Shown in pieces: positions 46,270-57,096 of a DNA stretch of 64,000 bases (position 1 is its first letter; every line of letters starts with the position of its first letter). The stretch spans positions 806,001 through 870,000 of the forward strand of contig MQVO02000011.1 of NCBI GenBank assembly GCA_001986395.2. Direction: 5' to 3'. A program made the position numbers and the translations under genes. Source of the stretch: Irpex lacteus. Lineage: Eukaryota; Basidiomycota; Agaricomycetes; Polyporales; Irpicaceae. The notes beneath the pieces were generated by a model that worked only from the letters and a program-made list of their open reading frames with translations, did not search any database and was not told the DNA's origin.

Positions 46270-48123
46270 TCAGAGTTTAATACCGGCCGAACCCAACTTC
46301 AAATCCAGCTTGCGCAGAGCATCCTCCACAGTCTTCTGTGGGTCCGTTTCCCACATCCACGTCTGACCGGCATGCATATCCTCCATCGCCCCCTTCATAT
46401 CCTCAGCCGTGTAGCTGATATTGAAGTCCTCCTTTTGACCATCGAAGAACTCGAGCCACATGATCTGTCCCGCGCGGTAGGATAGCTCTTTCACGCGCTG
46501 AGCAATTGGCCTGCGGACCTCGTCGTATACTTGCAGGGCGTGTTGGAGTCGGGCGTGAATGGATATGGCGGTATCGGTGTTGGGCTTGGATGCTCGGGCA
46601 AGGAGAGCGGCGAGGGTGATGGAGTCCTAAGAACGAACTATGAATGTGGATACAAAGAAGAGGGATATAATATCTACTTCGACTGCTTGTCCGGCGCCAG
46701 AGGCTTCAAATGGTGTCATAGCGTGCGCCTGAGTGCCACTGAGCTTGGAGAAATGCTAGACAGACGAAGGTGAACTTACTGCGTCGCCCATAACCGCCGC
46801 ACGACCCGACACAAACGTTGGCAAGTCCCTGACTTCATATATAGCCCACTTCGTAGGATTCTTCATGGCCTATACACAACAGCGCATTGCGGTTAACTAA
46901 ACTGTCGAAATGCGGGAAGTATGAATAAACTCGCCTTGAGTAAAGCTCGCAGCTCAGGGTTCCAGTTCTTGTAGTGATCGAGTAGCTCGTCGACACCCGG
47001 GTAGGTCGGAGAAGGGGCGTCGTAAGGCAAGTCACGGCTGCCAGGTACACGCACTGGTGCAGCAGCATTGACATAACGTCCTTGGGACACTGGGTATGTA
47101 ATCACTCCCTGTCAGGAAATTCGCGCGATCATTATTGAGCACTCTAAGATGATGGTTTGCGGGCATACCTTTCCTTCACCAAAGTACTGTGAAAGATGAA
47201 ATTATGTACGTCATTTACTTGAGTGGACACGGAAATCAACAACAGAGCGCACCCAGCACTTCCGCGTCACAGACGGGTGGTTTGGATATGCCGCCTTCAA
47301 ATCCTCGGGCAGACAGAGCGCGCGATAGACGATGACTCCCGACCACATGGGTTCGATGCACTGTCGGTATACCTCAGCTTGGACGTCGTCCTTTGTGTTG
47401 TCGGCAAGGTGCCCGAACATGCTCATTCTGACCGCAGACTTTATCCCGTCCGCACCGACGAGGATATCGCATGTTGCAGTCGATCCATCCACAAACTTCA
47501 GAATAATCGGGCTCGGGCTTGCATCTTCGTAGGATGATAATCGCTTATCGAAGTGAGGGCGGTAGTGTTTCGGGAGGTTGTTCTCGAGGATCTTCAACAT
47601 GTCGGCCCTGTGGTAAGATTGCAAAGGCTCTGGTGGGGAAAAAGTCATTAGTAAGGCAACAACAATCGTCGGACGGGAGACAACGTACCGTACGTTCTAC
47701 CACATTCCACGAGCTCTTTCTGGTCAGCCTTGAAGTACGTCATTCTGCCTCCAGACACTGAAGAACAAAGAACAAAGGTAAGCGAGATATAAATGAGAAG
47801 AAAGTAACCTAGGGTTCTCACCGTCTTCCGGAAATTTAGTGTATCGACTCTGAAGGTCTACGCCGAGGCCCAAATTCGTGAGGCTCTTCTCAATTCTGGG
47901 CCAAAGATTCAGGCCAGCACCGATCTCTGTGAAACTGCCCGCGCTCTCGTAGATATCGACGTCAAAGTCTCCTCCAGACTTTGCGAGAGCTACAGCGAAT
48001 GCGAGGCCACCAATTCCCCCACCACTATATCACAGTTTCAAAACGTAAAACAAGTATGCCAATTGCACTGGTGGACACTCACACAATAGCAACATTAATC
48101 CTCTCTTGCTTCATGCCCGTCAT
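46270..48123 (-). CDS. FAD-dependent monooxygenase, salicylate hydroxylase-like, copy 4
   Basis: The start ATG at 48121-48123 gives MTGMKQERINVAIV; GGGIGG and DVDIYES follow in the next exon. The central exon has YHRADMLKILENNLPKHYRP and LVGADGIKSAVRMSMFG. The segment VITYPVSQGRYVNAAAPVRV and the C-terminal GRAAVMGDA, split by an intron before the AHAMTP part, complete the fold. The last exon contains MKELSYRAGQIMWLEFFDG and ends GIKL at 46270. It is intact and nearest to copy 3. The C-terminal linker is a few residues shorter than in copy 3 (QKEDFNISYTAED against QKKDADLNSDFNYKAED). A2 lies downstream in opposite orientation. Confidence 0.9.
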
Positions 48124-50952
48124 GGTTCTGTGATGCGCTGGTAAGAGTCTCCGAATGGGTAGTGAGGCCTAGTAGCTGTCGAGTTTGCTGGATATCTGGG
48201 GCTACACTTTTTGGCATTTATACTCGTAAGGATACCGCCTTGACCTGACCTTCCATACTCAGAATCGATATCCGTGACCGCAGTATCATTGTATTGACCA
48301 ATGCCGGTCAATGTGTCAGCCGGCATAGGACTCCAGTCCGCTCAACTACCAACCAAAGACAGCTACAGTGAAGGAGGAGACACATAGCGATTTGACGTCG
48401 GACGCCAAGACGCATACTTTGTAGCTTGCCGAAAGAAGTCAGCGTCGGGTTGGAAGGGAAGGATGAGAAAAGAAGCCTTGTTTTAGAGTGAAGACTGCCA
48501 ACTCGCGTAAACATGCACACCTTTCACTACAAGGCGGCGGAGTACAAGTATCCTGATTAGTATTGTGAGTTACCTGTATAGAATCAAATGTACGGTCAGC
48601 CACGGATTCAAACGTACATATGTATCCCAATCTACTTACATACTGCCTCAGATTTGAAGCACGAATGGCTCACACTGTCACGACCAACGTCTTATCATCG
48701 TGATTTGAGCTCCTACACTAGTGAAACATCGTCATCAGAAAGAATTCGTGCCGTAAGTCTTCAAAACTCTGTACGGCCTTTGTAATTGGTCACATGGACT
48801 CCCGAGTGCTGTTATTTGTGCAGAAAGAGTGTAAGAGTGCTTATACGGTTGTATAGAGGCTTATTGAGATAACGCCCACCTTTCGCATCCGATCGAAAGG
48901 TGAGTCGATCCGATGTCAGCATGGGTTGCACATCATCGCGCCGCCTCCATAGTCAGTGGCCACCCATGAGCTGTCCTATATCTGTAACGGATTGTTAGCA
49001 AGGTACAGTGACTAAGAACCTGGTGCGGAGGGGCTACTGTGGAATGAAGAAGTAGATAGAGTCTCGCAGCCTTGCTCTGAGACAATCTAAATGCCACGCG
49101 TAAGTAGCTCTCAGGTCCGTAGGTACTCACAGTCAGCCGATGGCTGTTGACGCGTTGACAATTGTAGCTTGCTCGTGCAATCTATCAAACTGCTTGCTGT
49201 TCTTATTTCCTGGGCGAATAGACAGAGTGTGCCTATGTACTCTTGTAGTATGCCATTAATAGGTGACGGTATACGTTCGAGAACTTCGAGTGTCCCGAAA
49301 GAGCTGGTAATCGACAACCAAAGCCAAAACTACTTGAATAGAGATATTGCACGGACGGCGGTATGCACTTTAGACAGTAGTTACACTAGGTGGATAGCTT
49401 TCCTATTAACTTTGGGCACCTCTATATAACATACGACGCACCTGGTACTAACGGGCATCCGAGTCTATGAATTGGCCCAAGAGAGCTACAGTATATCCCT
49501 CCACCCAAAACCCAGAGGTGAGCGTAGGTTGTATTTCACGCTATGGTGTGGTATATTTGGCTTCGTACGAGTCATGGAGGCTCGCGAGGTAGGGGGTCAG
49601 GACTTGTACGAACTGATGGTTAGAAAAATACGTTCTTCGAGAGTGACAGGGCCTCGTGTTTGCGGGTGGAGCGTCGAGAAACGTGTCATTTCGGGATACA
49701 TCTCCACCGGCACTTTAATCCGGGATAAAGGAAATGAAGGTCGCGACAAGATGGCGGGAGGAAGGAGAGAAGGAGGACGTTCCGGAACTCGATGGTCTAC
49801 GGGCGCCTCTAAAACCTCGTACCTTGGAATGATGTAGCGCTAAGGCCGTATTTCTGCGACTTGGGTTCGAACTTTCTGCTCTATATTCCCTCATGAGTTT
49901 ACTCTGATGCTAAACGCGAGCTCGTTGTGGGAGCGATGTGTCTCATCTGGTACTTGTATTGGCTGACGACACTCTTGCAGTTTGTGAGGCGCTACACGGG
50001 TTGTGATGACTTTCGATCGAGCAGGCGCCCGGCGACGGATGCGCATGCTATTTTGGTCGCATATATGCCTATAGATGACATGGATGAGAGCTGTATATCA
50101 TAATGAGCCGGTGAGTCACCAAGTTAAAGTTAAATCGTCTGTACCGAACGACATCTGTAGGTGTGTCGAAATACGTGCTTATTCTCTGGGATCCATTCTA
50201 CTACTAAGTACTTCTGCAATGGCATACTCTTCCCCTCCATTACTGTAGGTCGTTCACCACCTCTCCACCCCTGGTAGGCCAGCTGATGCTGTCGTACCGA
50301 TGAGCGCTGAGCTCCAACTTGTGCTCAAGTGGTGAACTTGATATGTTGGCCTGGAGCTTTAAGTTTGACTCGGAAGTGCCTGTACTAAAGCACACATCGA
50401 CCCAAGTTGAGCCTGTTTGACAACCGGGTATCAAGTCAAGCTTTCAAGTATGTAGGGGAAGTACAGGTTACTGGCGGCCGACAATCACGCCTCCCACTTA
50501 TAAAGTGTAAGCAGGATTTCCCCAATTTGCGATCACAAACGCTCATTGACTTATACAGGTCTCCTTCCGCGTAACTCGGACGCCTCGACTCTTGATATCT
50601 CTATGGATCTGAGTGTGGGTACCTGGGAACGGTGTTGCTCAAATACCGGCGGGCTGTTCTATTCGAGACCCTGATACCCCCTCGGCCCACGATTCAGACT
50701 CCCTCGTACATGGTTTGCTTCGGGCCCTGCACTTTCGACGTCGAATAACTCTGATTAGGAGGACACTGCCTCCAACGCCGCGATGCGATTCACTCGTATC
50801 GTAACTGCGATCATCACGCCTCTGCTGCTGCTCTCGTCTTTGTCGTTACGATACTTTGGGGCTCTATAAGAACGAAGCTGTCAGGACTTTGAAAGCACAG
50901 CACATCCCACACCCATCCTTTCAGACTCCAATAATACTCACAACACAACCAT
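48124..50952. other. Long non-genic stretch between divergent monooxygenases 4 and 5
   Basis: 48124-49300 is the direct duplicate of 38691-39850. Around 49600-49850 there is weak similarity to the sequence beyond the left end of C2 (around 42390-42460), such as GGTCGCGACAAGATGG, so a decayed fragment is likely. An open frame of 121 codons at 49472-49837 overlaps this fragment and is not convincing. The last few hundred bases should hold the promoter of monooxygenase 5. It is the centre of the inverted arrangement of the A-B blocks. Confidence 0.5.
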
Positions 50953-52781
50953 GAGCTCTCACGGAAAGTTCACTGTCGCAATTGTGTATGTCTCTCTGTA
51001 CAACCCTGCGTATTTCTGTGGCTCACTAATTGGTTGAAATAGCGGTGGCGGTATTGGCGGGCTTGCGTTCGCAGTAGCTTTAGCCAAGACAGGCGCTGAC
51101 GTCGACGTCGATATCTACGAGAGTGCAGCAAAGTTCAGTGAGATCGGCGCAGGCATAGGCATGTGGCCTCGTGTCTGGAATACCCTGGTGGGCCTCGGCC
51201 TAGAGGAGGATCTCAAGAGGAGGGGCACTAACGTGGGCCAAGGTGAGACCAGGTGGACTACATTTTGTGACATTCTTAACCTTACGACGCTCAACAGACG
51301 TCAAGGTACTGTACTACAAGGCCGATCAAGCTAAACTACTCGACATTGGGCAAGCACTCCGTACGTCACTAGCACTGGCGTTTATGTGTACCACATCTGC
51401 CTGATGCTGATTTAAACATACGAGCAGAGCCCTTGCAAACCTACCATCGAGCCGAGTTCCTCAAGATACTCGAGGAAAACATGCCTTCCACTTATCGTAC
51501 CCATTTCGGTAGACGACTGGTGTCATACGAAGACTCTGCCTCAGAGCCAGTCACGTTACACTTCAAAGACGGAAGCACGGCCCAGTGTGATGTGCTGGTT
51601 GGTGCAGACGGGATCAAATCCGCGGTTCGCAGGACTATGTTCAACGATTTGGCTGCCAAAGCGCAAGACGAGAACCAGTCTGCGGCGTATCGCAAACACG
51701 TTGACGCTACGTGGTCGGGAGTAGTCGCGTATCGTTCTCTCGTCCAGGCAGAGGCTTTCAAGTCGGACTACCCAAATCACACCAGCGCCGGTGCATCTCC
51801 AATCTGTGTACGTGTGTCATCAGTGGCGAATGTTACCTTCAATTCAATACTAACCCCTCGCGTTTTGGATTTCAGTACATGGGAAAGGATGCAGTACGGA
51901 CCAACACCAATGAATTCCATACCTACACAATACCTGACGTGTGCATTGCAGATTGTTGCTTCGTATCCTATATCCCAAGGCCATACGGTCAACGCTGCCG
52001 CACTGCTGGCTACACCCAGCGCCCGTGGCACCCAGTATGAGGGACCGTGGGTATCCGAAGCCGATAACACCGAGCTGATCTCTGGTTTCTCGCAATGGTG
52101 TCCAGAGGTTTACACCCTACTCAAAGTACGTTTTCTGGACGCCATCGTATTCATTGTCGCACTGACCTACCTTCGATGATAGGCCATGAAAAACCCATCG
52201 AAATGGGCCGTCAACGAGGTTAGGGGACTACCGACCTTTGTTTCTGGTCGAGTAGCACTCCTAGGCGATGCAGTAAGCCTTTCCCTTGTCACTACTGGCC
52301 GTGCATATATAACGAAGCCTGAACCTCGCGATTCCAGGCGCACGCGATGACACCACACTTGGCCTCTGGTGCTGGTCAAGCTATCGAGGTATGTTCCACT
52401 TTATTTCAGTTAACATAGTCTACATGAAATTCACAACAACATCAGGACACCCTCGTTCTCGCTACGCTACTCGCACAACCCGAAGCTCAGAAAGAAACCA
52501 TAACCACCGCGCTCAAGATATACGATGAAATACGTCGCCCGTTCGTGCAGAACGTCCAGGAGCTTTCGTTCAAGACCGGTGAGATGGGTTGGTTGGGCTG
52601 TCCTCGCACGAAACCGTACTCCAAGGAAGATAGCGTGGCCGGTCGCATACCCGAGGAGATTCTGAAGACAGTGATAAGCCAAGACATGGCTGACGCTCAA
52701 AGGTGGACGTGGACTACGGATCCGCAGCCTGATGTAGCACGAGCAGTCCAGAAACTGAAAGCAGCGGTGAACAAGGTGTGA
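50953..52781 (+). CDS. FAD-dependent monooxygenase, salicylate hydroxylase-like, copy 5
   Basis: ATG 50953 gives MSSHGKFTVAIV, then GGGIGGLAFAVALAKTGAD and DVDIYES after an intron that ends TTGAAATAG. The central exon starts TYHRAEFLKILEENMPSTYR and contains LVGADGIKSAVRRTMF. Later exons give VASYPISQGHTVNAAALLAT and MKNPSKWAVNEVRGLPTFVS, then GRVALLGDA and AHAMTPHLASGAGQAIE. The C-terminus ends AVNKV at 52779-52781. All flavin motifs are intact. This copy belongs with copy 1: both have the MSxxxKFTxAIV start and AYRxHVDAxWSGVVxYR in the middle. Element A3 follows 227 bp downstream, facing the gene. Confidence 0.92.
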
Positions 52782-53007
52782 CGGTATACTCACGATTAGA
52801 GTGCGTGCTTAGTAGCGGCGGTACCGGTATTTATAATTCAATCTACCAGATGCTTATGCCCACGTATGTACGCATTCAACGTAAACACTCGATTTCGTTA
52901 TGTTGTTCAAAGTCACCCCTTCGTTGGTTGCTGCTGTCACCACTCTCAAGATGTTATTCAAATATGATTCATTGAACGTGCATAACTCATGTAACTATCT
53001 GTCTACA

Positions 53008-53076
53008 GAGCGCGTGTTGGTTTCCCCGCCTCAAAGGCGGGTACTTATCCCGAGGACCACGTAAAGGTCCGCGCTC
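53008..53076 (-). repeat. 69-nt foldable terminal segment, copy 8 (end of A3)
   Basis: Identical in structure to copies 1 and 7: perfect terminal stem and both hairpins. Confidence 0.85.
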
Positions 53077-53640
53077 ATCCCTCGAGAAAAAGGCTTCAGT
53101 TGGCACATCACCAACGAAGGGTAGAATGACATGGGCGCAAACTACATCACACATACAAGGTTGTAGGGGGGAACCCGGAGAACGAGGAAAGGCCACAAGC
53201 CCCGAAGAGCGAGGACACAGACCAACGAACTCAACACGGGCGGAAAGGTGGACATCCAGCCATAGACAACTGGAGCCGGGGCTTGGTGAGTGGTAAAAGG
53301 GGGGGGGGGGGGGAGGTAGTCGTCGGAGGACGAGAGGCAGCGCCTTGGGGAGTTCGTTGAAGGGGGAACAGACCCTCTATATATACGTTTTCGGGAGAGG
53401 CTGGCCTCTTGGTCTGTGATTCGTACAAACAAACCGAATCGAGCGAGGTGAATTGCCTTATATAGCGGATTGTCAGCCAAGGACGGGTCTGAACGCGCGT
53501 TATTTGGTCGTGGTTCGAGTTGGTTGAACGGTGTTCAACGATCGAGCGACGCGGCGGGCACATTCCGCGTGATGCGTTGTGGCGCAACCGTGGGAAAGTA
53601 GCCATGGCGGTGTGGTTGACTTTGTACGACGACGGTCTCA
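53008..53640 (-). mobile_element. Repeat element A3
   Basis: Minus-strand copy of the short element, close to A1 in sequence. TATA box at about 53378-53386; a G run of 14-15 on the plus strand near 53300-53313, longer than in A1; terminal foldable segment 53008-53076. It points toward the 3' end of monooxygenase 5. Confidence 0.75.
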
Positions 53641-54923
53641 GGTGGCAGTAGGAGGACGAACTACGACATTTTGCCCTCCAAGTTTATGAAACCTGCATTT
53701 GTGTATGCCTGCTCTAACGATATTGAAGTTGGAGTCCACTAGAAGCAAGTGGAAGTCAGATGCGACTCACCACTAGTACTTAGTATGTTGAGCTGCTGTG
53801 ATTTCAGCAACGCGTACGGTCACGGTGAACGTGGTGGGTGCATTGGAGGCAACTTTCGCCAGTTGACTGCAGCTGCATCTCCGAGCCCTGGTTGCAGTGA
53901 TCCGTCGGCGTTATCGCTTCAAACAGCCGTGATCCACTGATCCCAACTTAATGATCCGCCTCATATGACGATTGCGCCTGTTTCTCTCTTGCTTTCTTCC
54001 ATCTTGTTATACTATCAAGTTCGCTATCTTCCCAAGAGAGTTTATCAAACCGAGGCTTATGGAGAACGTAAATAAGAAGCTCGAGGGACGTGGGCTGCGA
54101 GGTGCGTATTCTACTCATCCGGCATTATTGAGGTACTCATTCTTAGTCCTCAATCAGCTTCAGACTGAGAGGAATTCTCCATATCCCAGCGAGACCCTCT
54201 CCGGCCTCCAAATGCGCATATATCGGGGACTCTCCCAAGCCAGTAGCGCAAGCCGTTTGCGCATGTTAACTTCGACGACCAGACGTTCAGCCTGAGTCGA
54301 GGAGCACACCCTTCGCGGCTACTAGACTTAGACTTGTCGGTACTCCGTATGGGAGATGCACATACATCATATGTATGTCCCACTATCACTCAAGTAGAAT
54401 GGTGCTACTTCGCTTTGATTTGGAGCATCAGGCAGACGACTGTACGTGCACGCACAATTCACTGATGCGCATACACTCACATCAGTAGAACGCGTGTTGA
54501 AGCAATATCATTTGCAACTCTCTCCAGCTTGATATACTACGCTTATAAGAATGCTACATCATGTGTATCATGTGTCTGTTTACTGATGCCAGCCCCAGGT
54601 AGGTCGTGACTCCCAACGACTCTTCAGCAGGACCCACTGTCTGTTTTACGGGTGACGTTCTCATTCCTCTCGATACTTATTGCACGTATCCAGTGCTCTC
54701 TAACGTACCGAGGCAGGATATTCCACGGAAAATGCAGCCATATATATCACTGTTGAGGCTGGCAGATCCTTCCCCAGTCGCGGACGAACGATCAACTTGA
54801 ATAGACCTGTTCAGCGCCGACGCGACTTATAAGAGGCAATTACGCTGGTCGCAACACGAGGAGTCCACAGGTACGTCCTTGAGATATTAGCGCAATATAT
54901 TTTGAGCAACGCCCTCCTCAGTC
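53641..54923. repeat. Spacer between A3 and B3, inverted copy of 43864-45154
   Basis: No gene is supported. Short frames have no recognisable products. It aligns with the other arm in reverse with indels. Confidence 0.65.
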
Positions 54924-55614
54924 AGACCCTTGAACGTCGTCGTGCAAAGCCAACCAAGGTCGGGAGGCCACTCTCCCACGGTACGCCACCACAAACAACC
55001 GCAAATATGCCCGCCGCGTCGGTTGATCCGTTTATTTGGACAAATAACGCGTTGTTGGCTGACATACCTCCCAAATATGGAAGCAATATGTCCAAATCGG
55101 GACTCTTTCTACGAATCACAGAAGCAGAGACAAGTCACCCTCCAAAACGTATATATAGAGGGCTGTTTCTCCCCTTGGTTGGTTTTCCAGGCTCTCGCCT
55201 CTTCTCCCTCGACAACCTCCCCCCTCCCCCTGGTGAACATCTCCTCTCACCTATCTCCCTCAACGTCGCCTCTAACTCTCTCTTCATCGCGTAGCTCTAC
55301 CCCCGAGTCGACGTTGAAGTCGTCGTGAAGACCAACGACAGGACACAGGCCGACACTGGTTCGACATGCTAGGCGACCCTCGACGACTCTTGGCGACACT
55401 GTTCGACGACTGCTCTGTGGTTGTGTCTAGATCTAGGGGACTGGTTCGTGTTATGTTCGATTTTCCGCGGCAAGACCTCAAGCTTCAAGACCGACTTTCT
55501 TTGGAGACCTTGGTTCGACAACAAATCAACACCATCAAGTTACTTGTTCTAGGATGTGCTCTGTTTTTTGTTTACTCCCCCATTCCCCTCCCTCTTCATT
55601 TTCTCTCGAAGGAT

Positions 55615-55683
55615 GAGCGCGGACCTTTACGTGGTCTTCGGGATAAGTACCCGCCTCATCGGTGGGGAAACCAACACGCGCTT
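55615..55683 (+). repeat. 69-nt foldable terminal segment, copy 9 (B3 unit 1)
   Basis: The 3' arm ends CGCGCTT, so the outermost pair becomes a G-U wobble. The inner hairpin is CCCGCC/GGTGGG, also with one wobble. Confidence 0.8.
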
Positions 55684-56089
55684 CACTCGCATACCGCCGC
55701 CCTTCTCCAGATGAGTAGTTCTCTCGTTTATCATTTTCAACATCGTGTCTAACTCTCTGCGTCATACAGGTCTACCCTCGAGCCGATGCTAAGTCGTCGT
55801 GAAGAACAACGACAGGACACAGGCCCACATTGGTTCGACTTGCTAGGCGACTCTCGCTATTTGACTCTTGGCGACACTCTTCAACATTGCTCTGTGGGGT
55901 TGTGTCTAGATCTGGGGGACTGTTCGTGTTATGTTCGACTTTCTGCAGGAAGACCTCGACGCTCAAGACCTCAAGAATCAAGATCAACTTCAGTTTCAAC
56001 AACGGCCTCCTCAATTTTCTTGATCTAGAGTGTGCTCTGTTTTTGTTTGCTCCCCCATTCATCTCCCTCTTCATTTTCTCTCGAAGGAT

Positions 56090-56158
56090 GAGCGCGGACC
56101 TTTACGTGGTCTTCGGGATAAGTACCCGCCTCATCGGTGGGGAAACCAACTCGCGCTC
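56090..56158 (+). repeat. 69-nt foldable terminal segment, copy 10 (B3 unit 2)
   Basis: Terminal stem intact; inner hairpin CCCGCC/GGTGGG as in copy 9. Confidence 0.8.
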
Positions 56159-56576
56159 CATCCGCCATATGCAGCCACCATTCAGATGAGTACTTCTCTC
56201 GTCTACCTTATTTAACGTCGTGTTTAACTCTCTCTTCGTTACGTAGTTCCACCATTGAATCGACGCTGCGGTCGTCATCATGATGAATACCAACGACAGA
56301 ACACAGGCCCACACTGGTTCGATTTCCTAGGCGACTGCAACATTCGACTCTTCCGACATATTTCGACATTGCTCTGTGGGGTTCGTGTCTTGAACTGGGT
56401 GGCTGCGTCTTAGATCTTGGGGACTGGTTGGTATTGTGTTCGGCTTCCCGCGGCAAGACTCCAAGCATCAAGACTGACTTCGGTTCAACAACGCCTTGAC
56501 TCCTCAAGTTTCTTGATCTAGAGTGTGCTCTGTTTTTAGTTTCCTCCCCTCTTCCCCTCCCTCTTCATCTTCGCCT

Positions 56577-56628
56577 CTTCGCTGGTACGTCGCATGTTCC
56601 CCCAGGGCCATGCGGCGTGTCAGCGAAG
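56577..56628 (+). repeat. 20-bp-stem hairpin at the end of B3
   Basis: Arms CTTCGCTGGTACGTCGCATG and CATGCGGCGTGTCAGCGAAG pair along 20 positions with wobbles. The position relative to the last foldable segment (16 nt) equals that in B1 and B2. Confidence 0.85.
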
Positions 56629-56644
56629 CCTTTTCTCGAAGGAT

Positions 56645-56713
56645 GAGTGCGGACCTCTACGTGGTCTTCGAGACGAGTACCCGCCTTGTAGGCGGGGAAG
56701 CCAACACGCACTC
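56645..56713 (+). repeat. 69-nt foldable terminal segment, copy 11 (end of B3), with a compensatory pair
   Basis: The terminal stem is GAGTGCG/CGCACTC in place of GAGCGCG/CGCGCTC: both partners of the fourth pair changed and pairing is preserved. The inner hairpin is CCCGCC-TTGTA-GGCGGG, with a changed loop. Confidence 0.85.
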
Positions 56714-57096
56714 TTGTATCTTATAGTTGAATGAAGGCTACAGTAGTTGACATGTACACTACATATAGTGGATTGAATGCTATCTCGTTAAACATTGAAA
56801 ATTGTTTTTTGACGGACGTACATATATAATTGAGGGTGCACCAGACCCAAGGCCCAAGGGACCACATACAACCTAGTAGCATGTATAGCCACGGAGAGTA
56901 TAAAGAACTCACTAATTTGTGTTGAAGCGGCTGAGGCAATATACGAAGTCTTCCGGCGGCCTGTTTATCTAGAATATATTCGAAGGTATTCCGGGTCGTG
57001 TCTGATAACGTTGCCCAAGGCTCTTATGCAATCGTCACTCAAATTTTAGTCCAGGTTGTAATACTCGTACAACTCCATTGACCCCCAAAGTCCGCG
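56714..57096. other. Intergenic region between B3 and the otubain-like gene
   Basis: No gene is supported. This should contain the 3' UTR of the minus-strand otubain-like gene. Confidence 0.5.

Larger units (their letters stand above)
54924..56713 (+). mobile_element. Repeat element B3 (three tandem units)
   Basis: CAGACCC start at 54924, TATA box at 55150-55158, first donor-like CTG/GTGAAC and a TAG acceptor near 55295, then three units ending at 55683, 56158 and 56713. The last unit has the hairpin 56577-56628. The promoter part is close to B2, as expected for the inverted duplication 42.6-45.8/53.0-56.7. The right end is followed by unique DNA, so the element boundary at the foldable segment is sharp. 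Confidence 0.75.

Noticed and set aside
49472..49837. A 121-codon open frame between monooxygenases 4 and 5
   Set aside because: It overlaps a decayed repeat fragment and has no domain or supporting splice context.
19651..52781. A secondary-metabolite biosynthetic cluster
   Set aside because: Only monooxygenase paralogues are present, with no polyketide synthase, terpene cyclase, peptide synthetase, P450, transporter or regulator.
54924..55328. Open frames of about 130 codons at the start of B elements
   Set aside because: They start upstream of the predicted transcription start and end at different points in different copies.
27680..56713. A CRISPR-like array made by the 11 repeated segments
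   Set aside because: Spacing is irregular (hundreds of bases to kilobases), orientation is mixed, and this is a eukaryotic nuclear genome.
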